A stretch of DNA of 64,000 nucleotides from Corallococcus macrosporus DSM 14697 (GTDB taxonomy: Bacteria; Myxococcota; Myxococcia; Myxococcales; Myxococcaceae): NCBI RefSeq assembly GCF_002305895.1, contig NZ_CP022203.1, positions 1,280,501-1,344,500 on the forward strand, written 5' to 3'. The translations under genes and the position numbers were made by a program. The notes beneath the pieces are model-generated. The model did not search any database and was not told the DNA's origin. It was given only the letters and a program-made list of their open reading frames with translations. This document shows positions 7,206 to 15,353 of this stretch, piece after piece. Position 1 is the stretch's first letter. Every line of letters starts with the position of its first letter.

Positions 7206-9016
7206 GGGGCATGTCTCACCCCGCGCTGCTCCAGCCCGGGCAGGTGGTGGACGGATGGCGCGTGGTGCGGATGTTGGGGGCGGGCACCTACGGCGCCGTC
7301 TATCAGGTGGAGAAGGACGGGCGGCACTTCGCGATGAAGCTCGCCATGCACCGCGCCAGCAGCGGGGACGCCGAGCAGGCGGACGCGCGGCTGAAGCGGG
7401 AGCTCGGGTGCCTCGTTCACCTGGAGCACGCCAACATCATCGCGTCCCGCGCGCACGGGCGGTGGCCGGACCTGGTCACGGGCTGGCTCTATGTCGTGCT
7501 GGACCTCGTGGAGGGGTACACCCTGGCCGAGTGGGTCGAGCGCACGCACCCCACGGCGCGAGAGGTGGTTCGCGTCTTCGGCAAGCTCGCAGGAGCCGTG
7601 GACTACATGCACGGCCGGGGCGTCTTCCACCGTGACCTGAAGCTGGGCAACATCATGGTGCGCGCGGCGGACGGCGAGCCGTTCATCCTCGACTTCAGCG
7701 CGGGCGACTACACGAACGCCGAGGACCTCACGGACGCGCCGCTGCCGCCGGGCACCCGGCGCTACCGCTCACCCGAGGCCGCGCGCTTCCTCCGGGAGAA
7801 CGGCGACGACCGCGACGCACGCTATGCCTTCAAGGTGACGGACGACGTCTATGCGCTGGGCGTCTGCCTCTTCGACGTGCTGACCGCTCCCGAGCCCACG
7901 AGCGGCGCGTTCAAGGCGCCCGTCGAGGGACGGCTGATGCCGCCCCCGGCCCGGGAGGTGAATCCCCGGGTGCCCCAGGCCTTGAGCGACACGGCCATGT
8001 GCTTCATCGCCCGCCGGCCCGAGCAGCGGCCTCCGACGGCGGAGGTAATGCGACGCATGCTGGAGTCCTTCGCGGGGGAGGGCGGGCCGGAGTGGACCCT
8101 GCCCCTGCATCCCTCCGTGACGACGCCGCGGCTCGACCCGGCGACGGGGAGCGACGCCGTCCCTGCACCGCGTCAGTCCAGGCGCGTGCGGGCAAGCGTT
8201 GTGGGCGGCGTGCTGCTCTTGATGGGGCTGCTTGGCGCGCTGGCCTACCCTGGGTCCCGCTGGGCGTCCCCCTCCAGCGTCCCGGCAGGTGATGGTTCGC
8301 TGCCCCCTGTCGTCATGGCGGACGCGGGGGCCGTGGCGCGGCTGGCCGTGGCGCCACTGCCGTCCCTGCCCCGTGAGGACGGAGGTGCGCCACCTCTGCC
8401 GCCCGCTCGTTCACCCGCTGGGGTAGCGTTGCCGCCCCAAGCTCCCGTCCAGAAGGAAAGCCCCGCCGTGAAGCGTGCCCCCTCTGTTGCCAACTCGTCC
8501 GCTCCCCCAGCCAAGAAGGTTGTCTCCTCTCGTGCGCGCGGAGCGGAGTTCCTCGCGAAGTGCGCGGCCGCGAGCGCCGCCGTGGCGTTGCAGTTGGGGT
8601 GCCCTGGCAGCGTGCAGATGAGGCCCTCCTCGGGGGAGTGTCCCGCCGACGCGCAGCAGGCCATGCGGGCGCGCGGCTTGAGGACGATGGCCAGCGTCAT
8701 GGTGGAAATCGACGTGAGCCGGAAGCCCGACGGCACCGGCCGGCGAACCTATGGCGATGGCCCCGTCCGCAGTCGCGTCACCGGGGCCACTCGGGGCATG
8801 CCCGAGGAGACGATGCTCTACGGACAGGTGTGGACGGGCGATGGGCGGTTCTTTGCGCGTTACACCCAGGCGGAGTACCCGGATGGGACCATCATCCCCG
8901 TGTGCTTTGTGATTGGCGCCGACGGGTCGGAGGAGGGCTATGAGGGGTCGAAGCCGGGAGCCGTCGTCTTCCAATTCATTCATCCCGCTTACATCGTCTA
9001 TTCGCGCTGGCCCTGA
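7202..9016 (+). CDS. Membrane-anchored Ser/Thr protein kinase
   Basis: A 604-residue Hanks-type kinase. The catalytic domain covers about residues 15-285: glycine loop LGAGTYGAVYQ, Lys in HFAMKLAMH, catalytic HRDLKLGN at about 143-150, and DFSAGD at about 164 where the usual DFG glycine is Ser. A single membrane segment follows near residue 340 (VVGGVLLLMGLLGALAY), then a Pro/Ala-rich linker and a C-terminal domain of about 160 residues outside the cytoplasm ending HPAYIVYSRWP. The start overlaps the DUF2381 stop (ATGA); an in-frame ATG three codons later is also possible. The DFSAGDY form recurs in one myxobacterial kinase group, so loss of activity should not be assumed. Confidence 0.9.
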   Translation: MRGMSHPALLQPGQVVDGWRVVRMLGAGTYGAVYQVEKDGRHFAMKLAMHRASSGDAEQADARLKRELGCLVHLEHANIIASRAHGRWPDLVTGWLYVVLDLVEGYTLAEWVERTHPTAREVVRVFGKLAGAVDYMHGRGVFHRDLKLGNIMVRAADGEPFILDFSAGDYTNAEDLTDAPLPPGTRRYRSPEAARFLRENGDDRDARYAFKVTDDVYALGVCLFDVLTAPEPTSGAFKAPVEGRLMPPPAREVNPRVPQALSDTAMCFIARRPEQRPPTAEVMRRMLESFAGEGGPEWTLPLHPSVTTPRLDPATGSDAVPAPRQSRRVRASVVGGVLLLMGLLGALAYPGSRWASPSSVPAGDGSLPPVVMADAGAVARLAVAPLPSLPREDGGAPPLPPARSPAGVALPPQAPVQKESPAVKRAPSVANSSAPPAKKVVSSRARGAEFLAKCAAASAAVALQLGCPGSVQMRPSSGECPADAQQAMRARGLRTMASVMVEIDVSRKPDGTGRRTYGDGPVRSRVTGATRGMPEETMLYGQVWTGDGRFFARYTQAEYPDGTIIPVCFVIGADGSEEGYEGSKPGAVVFQFIHPAYIVYSRWP

Positions 9017-9021
9017 GCGTG

Positions 9022-9071
9022 TCACTGTCAAAGTGATTTACGTTCTGCCAATGGCCACGGACTGACAGTGA
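9022..9071. repeat. Inverted repeat after the kinase gene
   Basis: Perfect 9-base arms tcactgtca (9022-9030) and tgacagtga (9063-9071) are separated by 32 bases, just after the kinase stop. There is no T-run after the right arm, so a simple intrinsic terminator is doubtful. It could fold in the mRNA or serve as a binding site before the next gene. Confidence 0.5.
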
Positions 9072-9167
9072 AGACTGGCGCGCGGTGCGCGGGACCCGTG
9101 GCGTCATTCACTTCGGAGGGAGGGGGCGTTAGCTTGCCGTCTGTCTTTGCAAGGAGCGCCCCCTTTC

Positions 9168-10421
9168 ATGTCCAACGTTGATGACCTCCGGACCACCGGG
9201 GGAGCGGTCCTCTTTCAGGTGGGGGACACCGCCTACGAGTTCCTCCAGACCCTCGGGACGGGCCGCAATGGCGAGCGGGTGATGCTCGCGCGTCGCCGGA
9301 CCCCCGCTGGGTATCAGGGCAAGGTGGTGTTGAAGTGCGTGGTCCTGCCCGAGCGGAAGTTCGCCGAGGCGTATCCGCGCGCGCGTGCTCGACTGGAAGA
9401 GGAGGCGCGGTTGGCGCAGATGCTCCAGCATCCGAACATCGCCCGCGTCCACGGCCTCTTCGAGATGCGGTACGGGCTGTGCGCCGTCCTGGAGTGCGTG
9501 GAAGGCTTCAGCCTGGATGCGCTGCTCTCCATCGCCCAGGCGCGTGGGCGCTACTTCTCCGAGCCCTTCGTCTTGTACGTGTTCGCGGAGGTGGCGGCGG
9601 CGCTGGCCCACGCGCACTCGCGCACGGATGACGCGGGGGCTCCGCTGGGCATCGTGAACCGGGACATCAACCCTTCAGGCATCCGGCTGCGGCCCGGGGG
9701 CGCCGTCGCGCTGACTGACTTCGGTGTGGCCTTCTCGCGGCTGGCTGGGCGCATCGCCACGTCGTTGCCGCGTCCCAGAGGGGAGGCCCTCTATGCGCCA
9801 CCGGAGGCCTTTCTGGGGGCGCGGGTGGACGCGCGAGGGGACCTGTTCTCGCTCGGCCTGACGATGCTGGAGTTCGCCACCGGGAGGCATCTGTACGACC
9901 CGGCCGACCTCCGAATCCCGGAGGCGGAGCCGCACCTCACGTTGGAGGAGCACCGGCGCGTCCTGGACGCCTCCATCCTGGCCATGGAGACGGGTCTGCC
10001 CTCCTTCATGGAGGATGCCCTCTGGTGTGCCATGGCCTACCGGCCGAGGGACCTCGCCCGCGCAACGGCCGGTGTGTCCCAGCCGTTGCGCGCCATCCTT
10101 CACACGCTGCTTCGCCGCAGGCCGGCGGACCGCTTCGCGTCGGCGGCCGAGCTGGAGTCGGCGCTGCGCGCGCGCCTGGCGGAGCTTGCGCCCTTCGGCC
10201 CGGCCGATGCGGTGAAGGAGGTCCAACAGGCGCTGCTCGAGGCGGGAGAGGCGCTGGAGGAGTTGGACCTGCTGGATGACGAGGGTGGCTTCGTCCCGGC
10301 GGGCTGGCGCGAGCACCCGGACCATGTCGAGACGCACCCCGGAGGCCGAGGCGCGGATGAGGTGACGACAGCTCCAGGGGCGGGTGCGCGTCGGACTGGG
10401 AAGGCGCCGCCGGCCGCCTGA
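9168..10421 (+). CDS. Ser/Thr protein kinase-like protein with altered active site
   Basis: A 417-residue cytoplasmic kinase-fold protein with no membrane segment. The glycine loop region (TLGTGRNGERVML), the Lys in VVLKCVVLP and a normal DFGVAF are present. The catalytic loop reads NRDINPSGI at about residues 164-172: His is Asn, the Lys two after Asp is Asn, and the metal-binding Asn is Gly. Related myxobacterial kinases often have NRD and NP here but keep the Asn, so the Gly is the real anomaly and activity may be reduced or lost. I chose the ATG at 9168 because aaggag lies 11 bases before it; a TTG at 9147 precedes that site. Confidence 0.82.
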   Translation: MSNVDDLRTTGGAVLFQVGDTAYEFLQTLGTGRNGERVMLARRRTPAGYQGKVVLKCVVLPERKFAEAYPRARARLEEEARLAQMLQHPNIARVHGLFEMRYGLCAVLECVEGFSLDALLSIAQARGRYFSEPFVLYVFAEVAAALAHAHSRTDDAGAPLGIVNRDINPSGIRLRPGGAVALTDFGVAFSRLAGRIATSLPRPRGEALYAPPEAFLGARVDARGDLFSLGLTMLEFATGRHLYDPADLRIPEAEPHLTLEEHRRVLDASILAMETGLPSFMEDALWCAMAYRPRDLARATAGVSQPLRAILHTLLRRRPADRFASAAELESALRARLAELAPFGPADAVKEVQQALLEAGEALEELDLLDDEGGFVPAGWREHPDHVETHPGGRGADEVTTAPGAGARRTGKAPPAA

Positions 10422-10633
10422 CGTCGGCACGCCCATTCTTCACCGCCGCTGATTCACCACCGGCTCGGGGCGAGCCGCCCCAGCCGAACGGGAGACGTGT
10501 GTCTTGCGTGCCTCGCTCGGGTCGGGGCACGCACAGGAGGCGTGTATGCACAGGACGCGAATGTGGCGCTACCTGACGCGGCTGGAGGCGACGACCTTGG
10601 CCTTGCTCCCTCGCGCGGGCGCGGGGGGCGACG

Positions 10634-10864
10634 ATGGCTTCCTTCAGGTGGAGCCCACCCTCATCATCGAGCTACTCGGGAAAGGCTCAAGACCTCGTTG
10701 ACCAAGCGCTGCGTCAGAGCAAGAGAGTCGCAGGCAAAGGCATCCGCATCGAGTGGCACGTCGCCGAGAAGCATGCAGCCGATGCCATCCGGAAATTGCT
10801 CAAGGGCAACAACGTCCATGGAATTTCCGTCATCCACACCCCGGCACGCTCCCTGGTACCTTGA
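10634..10864 (+). pseudogene. Remnant of a Tox-REase-5 polymorphic toxin C-terminus
   Basis: The frame contains about 50 residues that look like the end of the Tox-REase-5 domain: LVDQALRQSKRVAGKGI, then IEWHVAEKHAADAIRKLLKG, then a short HGISVIHTP end. The catalytic half that comes before this in the family, with its EAKG-type motif, is absent: upstream the frame changes and the translation resembles nothing. The stop lies 33 bases before an Imm52 gene, the usual partner. I read this as a toxin gene truncated by deletion or frameshift, leaving the antidote behind. A minor alternative is that the ATG at 10634 makes a short non-catalytic protein. Confidence 0.7.
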
Positions 10865-10897
10865 AAGAAGCCCCTCATGATCACCTGACCCGCGCCG

Positions 10898-11641
10898 ATG
10901 CCCTACCCTGAGACCTACTACGCTGGTGCCTATTGGGGTCCGCGACAGGAGTCCGCCGAAGCGTGTGCCCGACGAGCGGTGGCCTTCCTCGACCTGCTGG
11001 CCGCTTGTGACCCCTTTCTGGCGCACTGGAACAAGATTCCCAAGCCGCGCGGACGGGGACGCAAGACGCCCCTCATGCCGCCTGACCTCTCCATCCTGAC
11101 CGAGGCATACCGGCGTGGTGTCAACCGGGAACCCGGAGGGCCGCCCATCGAAGACCTGGGATTGACCGTCTCGGCGTATAACGACGGCATTGGCGAGGAC
11201 TTCGTGTCCTTGATGATGAGATGCGGGAGCTATGCGAAAGGCATGTCCAATGCGTGCGTCCTGTCCCTCCCCTCGGAGGGCGAGAACGCCGAGCGTGTCC
11301 TCACATCCTCCGTCCTGATGGAGGTGGTTCGAAGTATGGCGCTGGCCTGGGCGCCTGACTGGGCGGTGGCCATGTCTCACGCGTACCGGGACATGGACGA
11401 CAGGCAGGACACGCAGGACATGTGGCTTGGCTGGGTGACCTACCTCGCGCGGCATCGGGGCACCGTGCCGCCGCTTCCCGCTCCTGTGCGCATCGAGCCC
11501 GTGGAGGACAAGGGCATGCTGATTGTCCTCACGCCCGAGCGCTTCACTGTGTCCAATCCGGAGCACGTGGCGCTGGCGCGCCGCGTGCGCGAACTGTTGG
11601 ACAGAGCGGGGTTGTTGAGGCCGCTCCGGGGCGAATCGTAG
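10898..11641 (+). CDS. Imm52 family immunity protein
   Basis: A 247-residue soluble protein that matches the Imm52 pattern: N-terminal ETYYAGAYWGPRQESAEACARR, central GLTVSAYNDG, and a C-terminal half with WAPDWAVAMSH and a WLGWVTYLA segment. Imm52 proteins neutralise Tox-REase-5 nucleases in polymorphic toxin systems. Here the toxin upstream is only a remnant, so the gene is an orphan antidote that may protect against toxin delivered by neighbouring strains. The ATG start follows a weak ribosome binding site. A strong hairpin lies 88 bases downstream of the stop. Confidence 0.82.
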   Translation: MPYPETYYAGAYWGPRQESAEACARRAVAFLDLLAACDPFLAHWNKIPKPRGRGRKTPLMPPDLSILTEAYRRGVNREPGGPPIEDLGLTVSAYNDGIGEDFVSLMMRCGSYAKGMSNACVLSLPSEGENAERVLTSSVLMEVVRSMALAWAPDWAVAMSHAYRDMDDRQDTQDMWLGWVTYLARHRGTVPPLPAPVRIEPVEDKGMLIVLTPERFTVSNPEHVALARRVRELLDRAGLLRPLRGES

Positions 11642-11729
11642 GCGCAGAAGGGCTGGAGGGCAGACTTTTCGTGCCAGGCGGCGCCGCGAGGAGCGGGCCG
11701 GGCCTGCCCGCCGCATGAGCGGCAGAGCG

Positions 11730-11755
11730 GGCGCTCCGCCTCCCTGCGGAGCGCC
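11730..11755 (+). terminator. Hairpin downstream of the Imm52 gene
   Basis: Perfect 10-base stem ggcgctccgc / gcggagcgcc with a 6-base loop, followed by a weakly T-rich stretch. Likely intrinsic terminator of the toxin-remnant/immunity transcript. Confidence 0.55.
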
Positions 11756-11907
11756 TTCCAGCACTGTTTCGCAACCACCTGAGATTACTTCGCCTTTTCC
11801 TGAGCTGAGCCGCCAGGTCGATTTTCCTGGGCCGTGTCGATCCGCATCCGGCTGATTCGTCGCCATTTCAGAACGGGGCGCAGGCCCCCCACTGAAAGGA
11901 CGATGCG

Positions 11908-12342
11908 ATGAAAGTCATGGTGCTCGTGAAGGCGACGAAGAACTCCGAGGCCGGCGTGATGCCCAGCGAGAAGGAGTTCGCGGACATGGGCAGGTTCAAC
12001 GAGGAGCTGGTGAAGGCCGGGGTGATGCTCGATGGAGATGGCCTCAAGCCGAGCAGCGCGGGCAAGCGCATCCGGTTCTCGAACGGAACCAGGCGTGTCA
12101 TCGACGGTCCCTTCGCCGAGACGAAGGAGCTCGTGGCCGGCTATTGGATCTGGCAGGTGAAGTCGATGGAGGAGGCGATGGAGTGGGCGCGCCGCTGCCC
12201 GGACCCGATGCCCGGCGAGGAGTCGGACCTGGAGCTCCGCCCCTTCTATGAACTGGAAGACCTCGGCGCCGGCTTCATCCCGGAGCTGCGTGCCCAGGAG
12301 GAGAAGCTGCGCGCCGAGTTGGACCAGCGCCGAGGCTCCTGA
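11908..12342 (+). CDS. YCII-related (DGPF domain) protein
   Basis: A 144-residue soluble protein of the YciI/DGPF family, a ferredoxin-like dimeric fold. It has the signature VIDGPFAETKELVAGYWIWQV and a typical N-terminal strand MKVMVLVKATKNSEAG. In many genomes these genes sit beside ECF sigma factors of the ECF41/42 type, but none is present here, so the gene stands alone and its role is unknown. A ribosome binding site (gaaagga) precedes the ATG. The gene converges on the long lipoprotein gene at 12392, with a shared hairpin between them. Confidence 0.88.
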   Translation: MKVMVLVKATKNSEAGVMPSEKEFADMGRFNEELVKAGVMLDGDGLKPSSAGKRIRFSNGTRRVIDGPFAETKELVAGYWIWQVKSMEEAMEWARRCPDPMPGEESDLELRPFYELEDLGAGFIPELRAQEEKLRAELDQRRGS

Positions 12343-12346
12343 CGCG

Positions 12347-12379
12347 AGGGGCGGTGGAGTGACGCCGCTCCACGCCCCT
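12347..12379. terminator. Bidirectional terminator between convergent genes
   Basis: Twelve-base stem aggggcg(g)tggag / ctccacgcccct with one bulged G and an 8-base loop, in the 49-base gap between two convergent stops. Confidence 0.6.
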
Positions 12380-12391
12380 GCCTCGCTCACC

Positions 12392-15151
12392 TCACGGACA
12401 CAGCGGGCTGCCACCCAGGCCGGGCGCGCAGCCCTGGCCCACGCAATACTTCGGCCCGCTGTCGTGCACCTGCTCTCCGGCCGAATCGCGAGGCACCTCC
12501 ACGGTGCAGCGCCCGTCGGCCCGGTTCCCGGACGGGTCCTCCACCACGTAGTGCACCGTGTAGACGCGGCCATCTCCGGCGTCGTCACGTTCGGCGCGGA
12601 GCTGGACGGAGTGGGCGTTCACCCGCACGTCGATGTCGTCGCAGGTGGCGCCGTCGCAACTGCCCGCGACGTCCTCTGATTCGTCCGACGTCACCCGGAT
12701 GATGCGGCCGTAGCGCTCAAGCGACAGGTCACCCATGCACGCGTCCTTCGCGGGCGCCGCGCACTCGGCCAGCGTCACCGTGCGGTACTGGTGGTCCGCC
12801 GGCCACAGCCGCTTGCCCAGGGACGCGCCGGGCACGGGGGCCCGCGTGTCCCGCACCGTCACGGAGAAGGCGCAGCCACACGCGTTGCCGGAGCCGTCCA
12901 CCGCGTTGCAGTCCACCACCGACCGGCCCAGCGGGAACCGGGAGCCATCCGGCGGCGAGCACGTCACGGACACCGGCCCGCAGTTGTCCGCCGCCTGCGC
13001 GGTGTAGGTGGCCTCCGCGCCCCCCGCGACGCACTCCAGCACCTGCGGCGCCGGACAGACGATGGTGGGCAGCGTCATGTCCACCACCTTCACCGTGGCC
13101 TGGCACACGTCGCTGTCCTCTCCGTCATGGGCCGTCAGCGTCACGGCGTGGCGTCCCAGCCCGTAGGGGCCGGGCGCGGACTGCGTCAGCGTGAAGGGCC
13201 CGGGCTGGCCGTCCGGGTCATGACTGCCGTTGTCCACGTTGGCCGCCGCCCGGCACTGCGCGTCCGCCTCCACGACGACGTCCTGGCACAGCGCCACCGG
13301 CGGCGCGTTGGGCGCGCACGCCAGCTCCAGTTGCGCGGACGTCTTGTTGTTGTCCTCGCGGCACTCCAACTCGCGCCCGGCGCCGGTGCCGTCGTCATCC
13401 ACCACCGCGTAGACGAGCACCCAGCCACTGTCGGAGGTGGTGATGGGCAGCGCCACGGTCGCCTCCGCGCCCGCCTCCAGCGTGTGCTCCACGGTGGCCA
13501 CGCCCAGCAGCGTGCCGCCTTCGCCCACCGCGTCCTGGTAGAAGGCCACCTGGACGCCCGCCGACGCCGCCGAGTCTCCCTGGTTGAGCACCCGCGCACC
13601 GAGCGTCACCGCGCCTTCGCCCGCGCAGGTGGCCGTCACCTGGCCGATGGCGAGGTCCGGCGCCGCGAAGGGCCGCACGGCGCCGGTGCCCTGGCTGTTG
13701 GTGCGGAAGGTGTTGAGTCCCGGCGCCAGCCAGTTGCTCACCGGGCGCGAGGGCAGGGTGCCGTCGTCATTCACGTTGGTGACGGAGTAGGCGTGCTGGT
13801 TCCAGATGCGCCGCGTGTTCACCCAGCCGTCCTTGCGGTCCCGGTACACGCGGATGCCGTTGAAGCCGCCGTAGCCGCAGGCCGTGTTCTGCGCGACGAC
13901 AATTTCGGCGTTGCCGTCACCGTCCACGTCCGCGACCACCGGGTTCTCATACGCGGTGCACGAGCTGTGCGGGGCCTCGAAGCGGACCTCGCCCGTCACG
14001 CCGTCGTAGATGCGCAGCGCCGTCTCGTCCGCGTAGACGACCTCGGCGCGGCCGTCGCCCTCGAAGTCGAAGGTGGAGGAGCCGGTGCGGTTGGAGCTGT
14101 GGTCCTGCGTGGGGCTCAGCCACTTCACCGTGCCGTCCGCCTCGAACACCGCGTAGTGGGACGCGCCCGCCACGCCAATCTCCGGCTGGCCGTCCCCGTC
14201 GAAGTCCGCGATGTTGGGCGGTCCACCCACGCCGCCGCCCAGGTGGTGCACGGTCCACTTCACCTCGCAGTCGGCGTCCATCAGGGACACCCGGCCGTCC
14301 CACACCACGACGACCTCGCCTCGCGGGTCCGCGTCGAAGTTGCCCACGCCGGAAAGCCCGTGGCCCAGCTCCGCCGCCTTGCACTTGAGCGTGCCGTCAT
14401 GCCGGTAGATGGCGCGGCCGTTCACCACCTCCTGGAGCCCGTCTCCATCCAGGTCCAACGCGAACGCCAGCGGGCCCGTGTCGTTGGCCGGGCTGCCCAC
14501 GCCGTCGCTGCCCGTCCACCGGAGCTTCCCGCTGCTGTCGTAGACGTGGTTGCCGGCGATGAGCTCCACCGAGCCATCCCCGTCCAGGTCGGCCAGGGAC
14601 ACGCCGCCCCAGTCGAGCGGCGGCCCGTCCGCGCGGAACTTGAAGGCGCCGGTGTGCTCGAAGCAGATGACGCCCCGGGCGCTCTCCGGCACGGTGCACA
14701 GCTCCACCTTGCCGTCCCCGTCGAGGTCACCCGCGGCGACGCTGGCCGAGCCCCGGGTCCGGTACGCCAGGTCCGTCACCGCCCACAAGTCCGAGCCGTC
14801 CGCGCCGCTGATGGCGCGCAGCACGCCGTTCGTCTTGAAGTTCCAGCCCTCGAAGCTGTTGAACACCACGTCGGGGACGCCGTCCTGGTTGACGTCCACC
14901 ACCACGGGGGTGGCCTGCGCGTTGGTGTGCGTGGGCATCAGGGGACTGCCCGTCCAGGCCCACTCGACCTCGGGCTCGAAGTGGGGCTCGAAGGGCGGGC
15001 GAAGCTCGCACCGGGCCTCGGACTCCACCGCCGTGGTGTCGTCGAATGCCGGGGGTTCCTCGGGTGTCGTGCCCGTGCACGCCACCCACCCGAGCGCTCC
15101 GAGCGTGAGCCACCGGCCCGGACGCCCGTCCGACCATCCCTGCTGCGACAT
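12392..15151 (-). CDS. Large lipoprotein with FG-GAP/VCBS repeats and a HYR-type domain
   Basis: A 919-residue surface or outer-membrane lipoprotein. The start I use (15151) has ggagg five bases upstream, and gives a short basic leader plus lipobox GWVAC. Residues 70-430 or so hold at least seven calcium-binding-type loops (for example DLDGDGKVEL, DFDGDGQPEI, DVDGDGNAEI), the pattern of an integrin-like beta-propeller. A CARDB-like beta domain follows (around DLAIGQVTATCAGEGAV), then Cys-rich Ig-like segments, including a HYR-like one around LPTIVCPAPQVLECVAG. It probably binds ligands or matrix at the cell surface, which suits a polysaccharide locus. No enzymatic motif is seen. The frame stays open further upstream but without start signals. 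Confidence 0.85.
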   Translation of the reverse strand: MSQQGWSDGRPGRWLTLGALGWVACTGTTPEEPPAFDDTTAVESEARCELRPPFEPHFEPEVEWAWTGSPLMPTHTNAQATPVVVDVNQDGVPDVVFNSFEGWNFKTNGVLRAISGADGSDLWAVTDLAYRTRGSASVAAGDLDGDGKVELCTVPESARGVICFEHTGAFKFRADGPPLDWGGVSLADLDGDGSVELIAGNHVYDSSGKLRWTGSDGVGSPANDTGPLAFALDLDGDGLQEVVNGRAIYRHDGTLKCKAAELGHGLSGVGNFDADPRGEVVVVWDGRVSLMDADCEVKWTVHHLGGGVGGPPNIADFDGDGQPEIGVAGASHYAVFEADGTVKWLSPTQDHSSNRTGSSTFDFEGDGRAEVVYADETALRIYDGVTGEVRFEAPHSSCTAYENPVVADVDGDGNAEIVVAQNTACGYGGFNGIRVYRDRKDGWVNTRRIWNQHAYSVTNVNDDGTLPSRPVSNWLAPGLNTFRTNSQGTGAVRPFAAPDLAIGQVTATCAGEGAVTLGARVLNQGDSAASAGVQVAFYQDAVGEGGTLLGVATVEHTLEAGAEATVALPITTSDSGWVLVYAVVDDDGTGAGRELECREDNNKTSAQLELACAPNAPPVALCQDVVVEADAQCRAAANVDNGSHDPDGQPGPFTLTQSAPGPYGLGRHAVTLTAHDGEDSDVCQATVKVVDMTLPTIVCPAPQVLECVAGGAEATYTAQAADNCGPVSVTCSPPDGSRFPLGRSVVDCNAVDGSGNACGCAFSVTVRDTRAPVPGASLGKRLWPADHQYRTVTLAECAAPAKDACMGDLSLERYGRIIRVTSDESEDVAGSCDGATCDDIDVRVNAHSVQLRAERDDAGDGRVYTVHYVVEDPSGNRADGRCTVEVPRDSAGEQVHDSGPKYCVGQGCAPGLGGSPLCP

Positions 15152-15353
15152 GCCGCCTCCAAGTAAGCCTGCCCGGCCCGCGACGTACCGGGCGGCCCAG
15201 GTATTCACTCGGACGTGCTTGCGGACCCACCCTGGGAGGCCGGCCCGTGTCGGCTGTTCACCCCTGGCGCCCGGGAGTGATGGGTGCTGCACAGAGCGCG
15301 TGACGTCATCCGGGCGTTGCAGGCCATGCGTCCGGACCGTTAAAGGGGGGCCC

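Noticed and set aside
10497-10880. A 127-codon plus-strand frame over the toxin remnant
   Set aside because: Its translation has no family similarity; the toxin similarity is in another frame and only over the last 50 or so residues.
14550-15353. N-terminal extension of the 15354 protein
   Set aside because: It runs through the start region of the divergent lipoprotein and has Ser/Pro/Arg-rich composition; the ATG at 15354 has a ribosome binding site.
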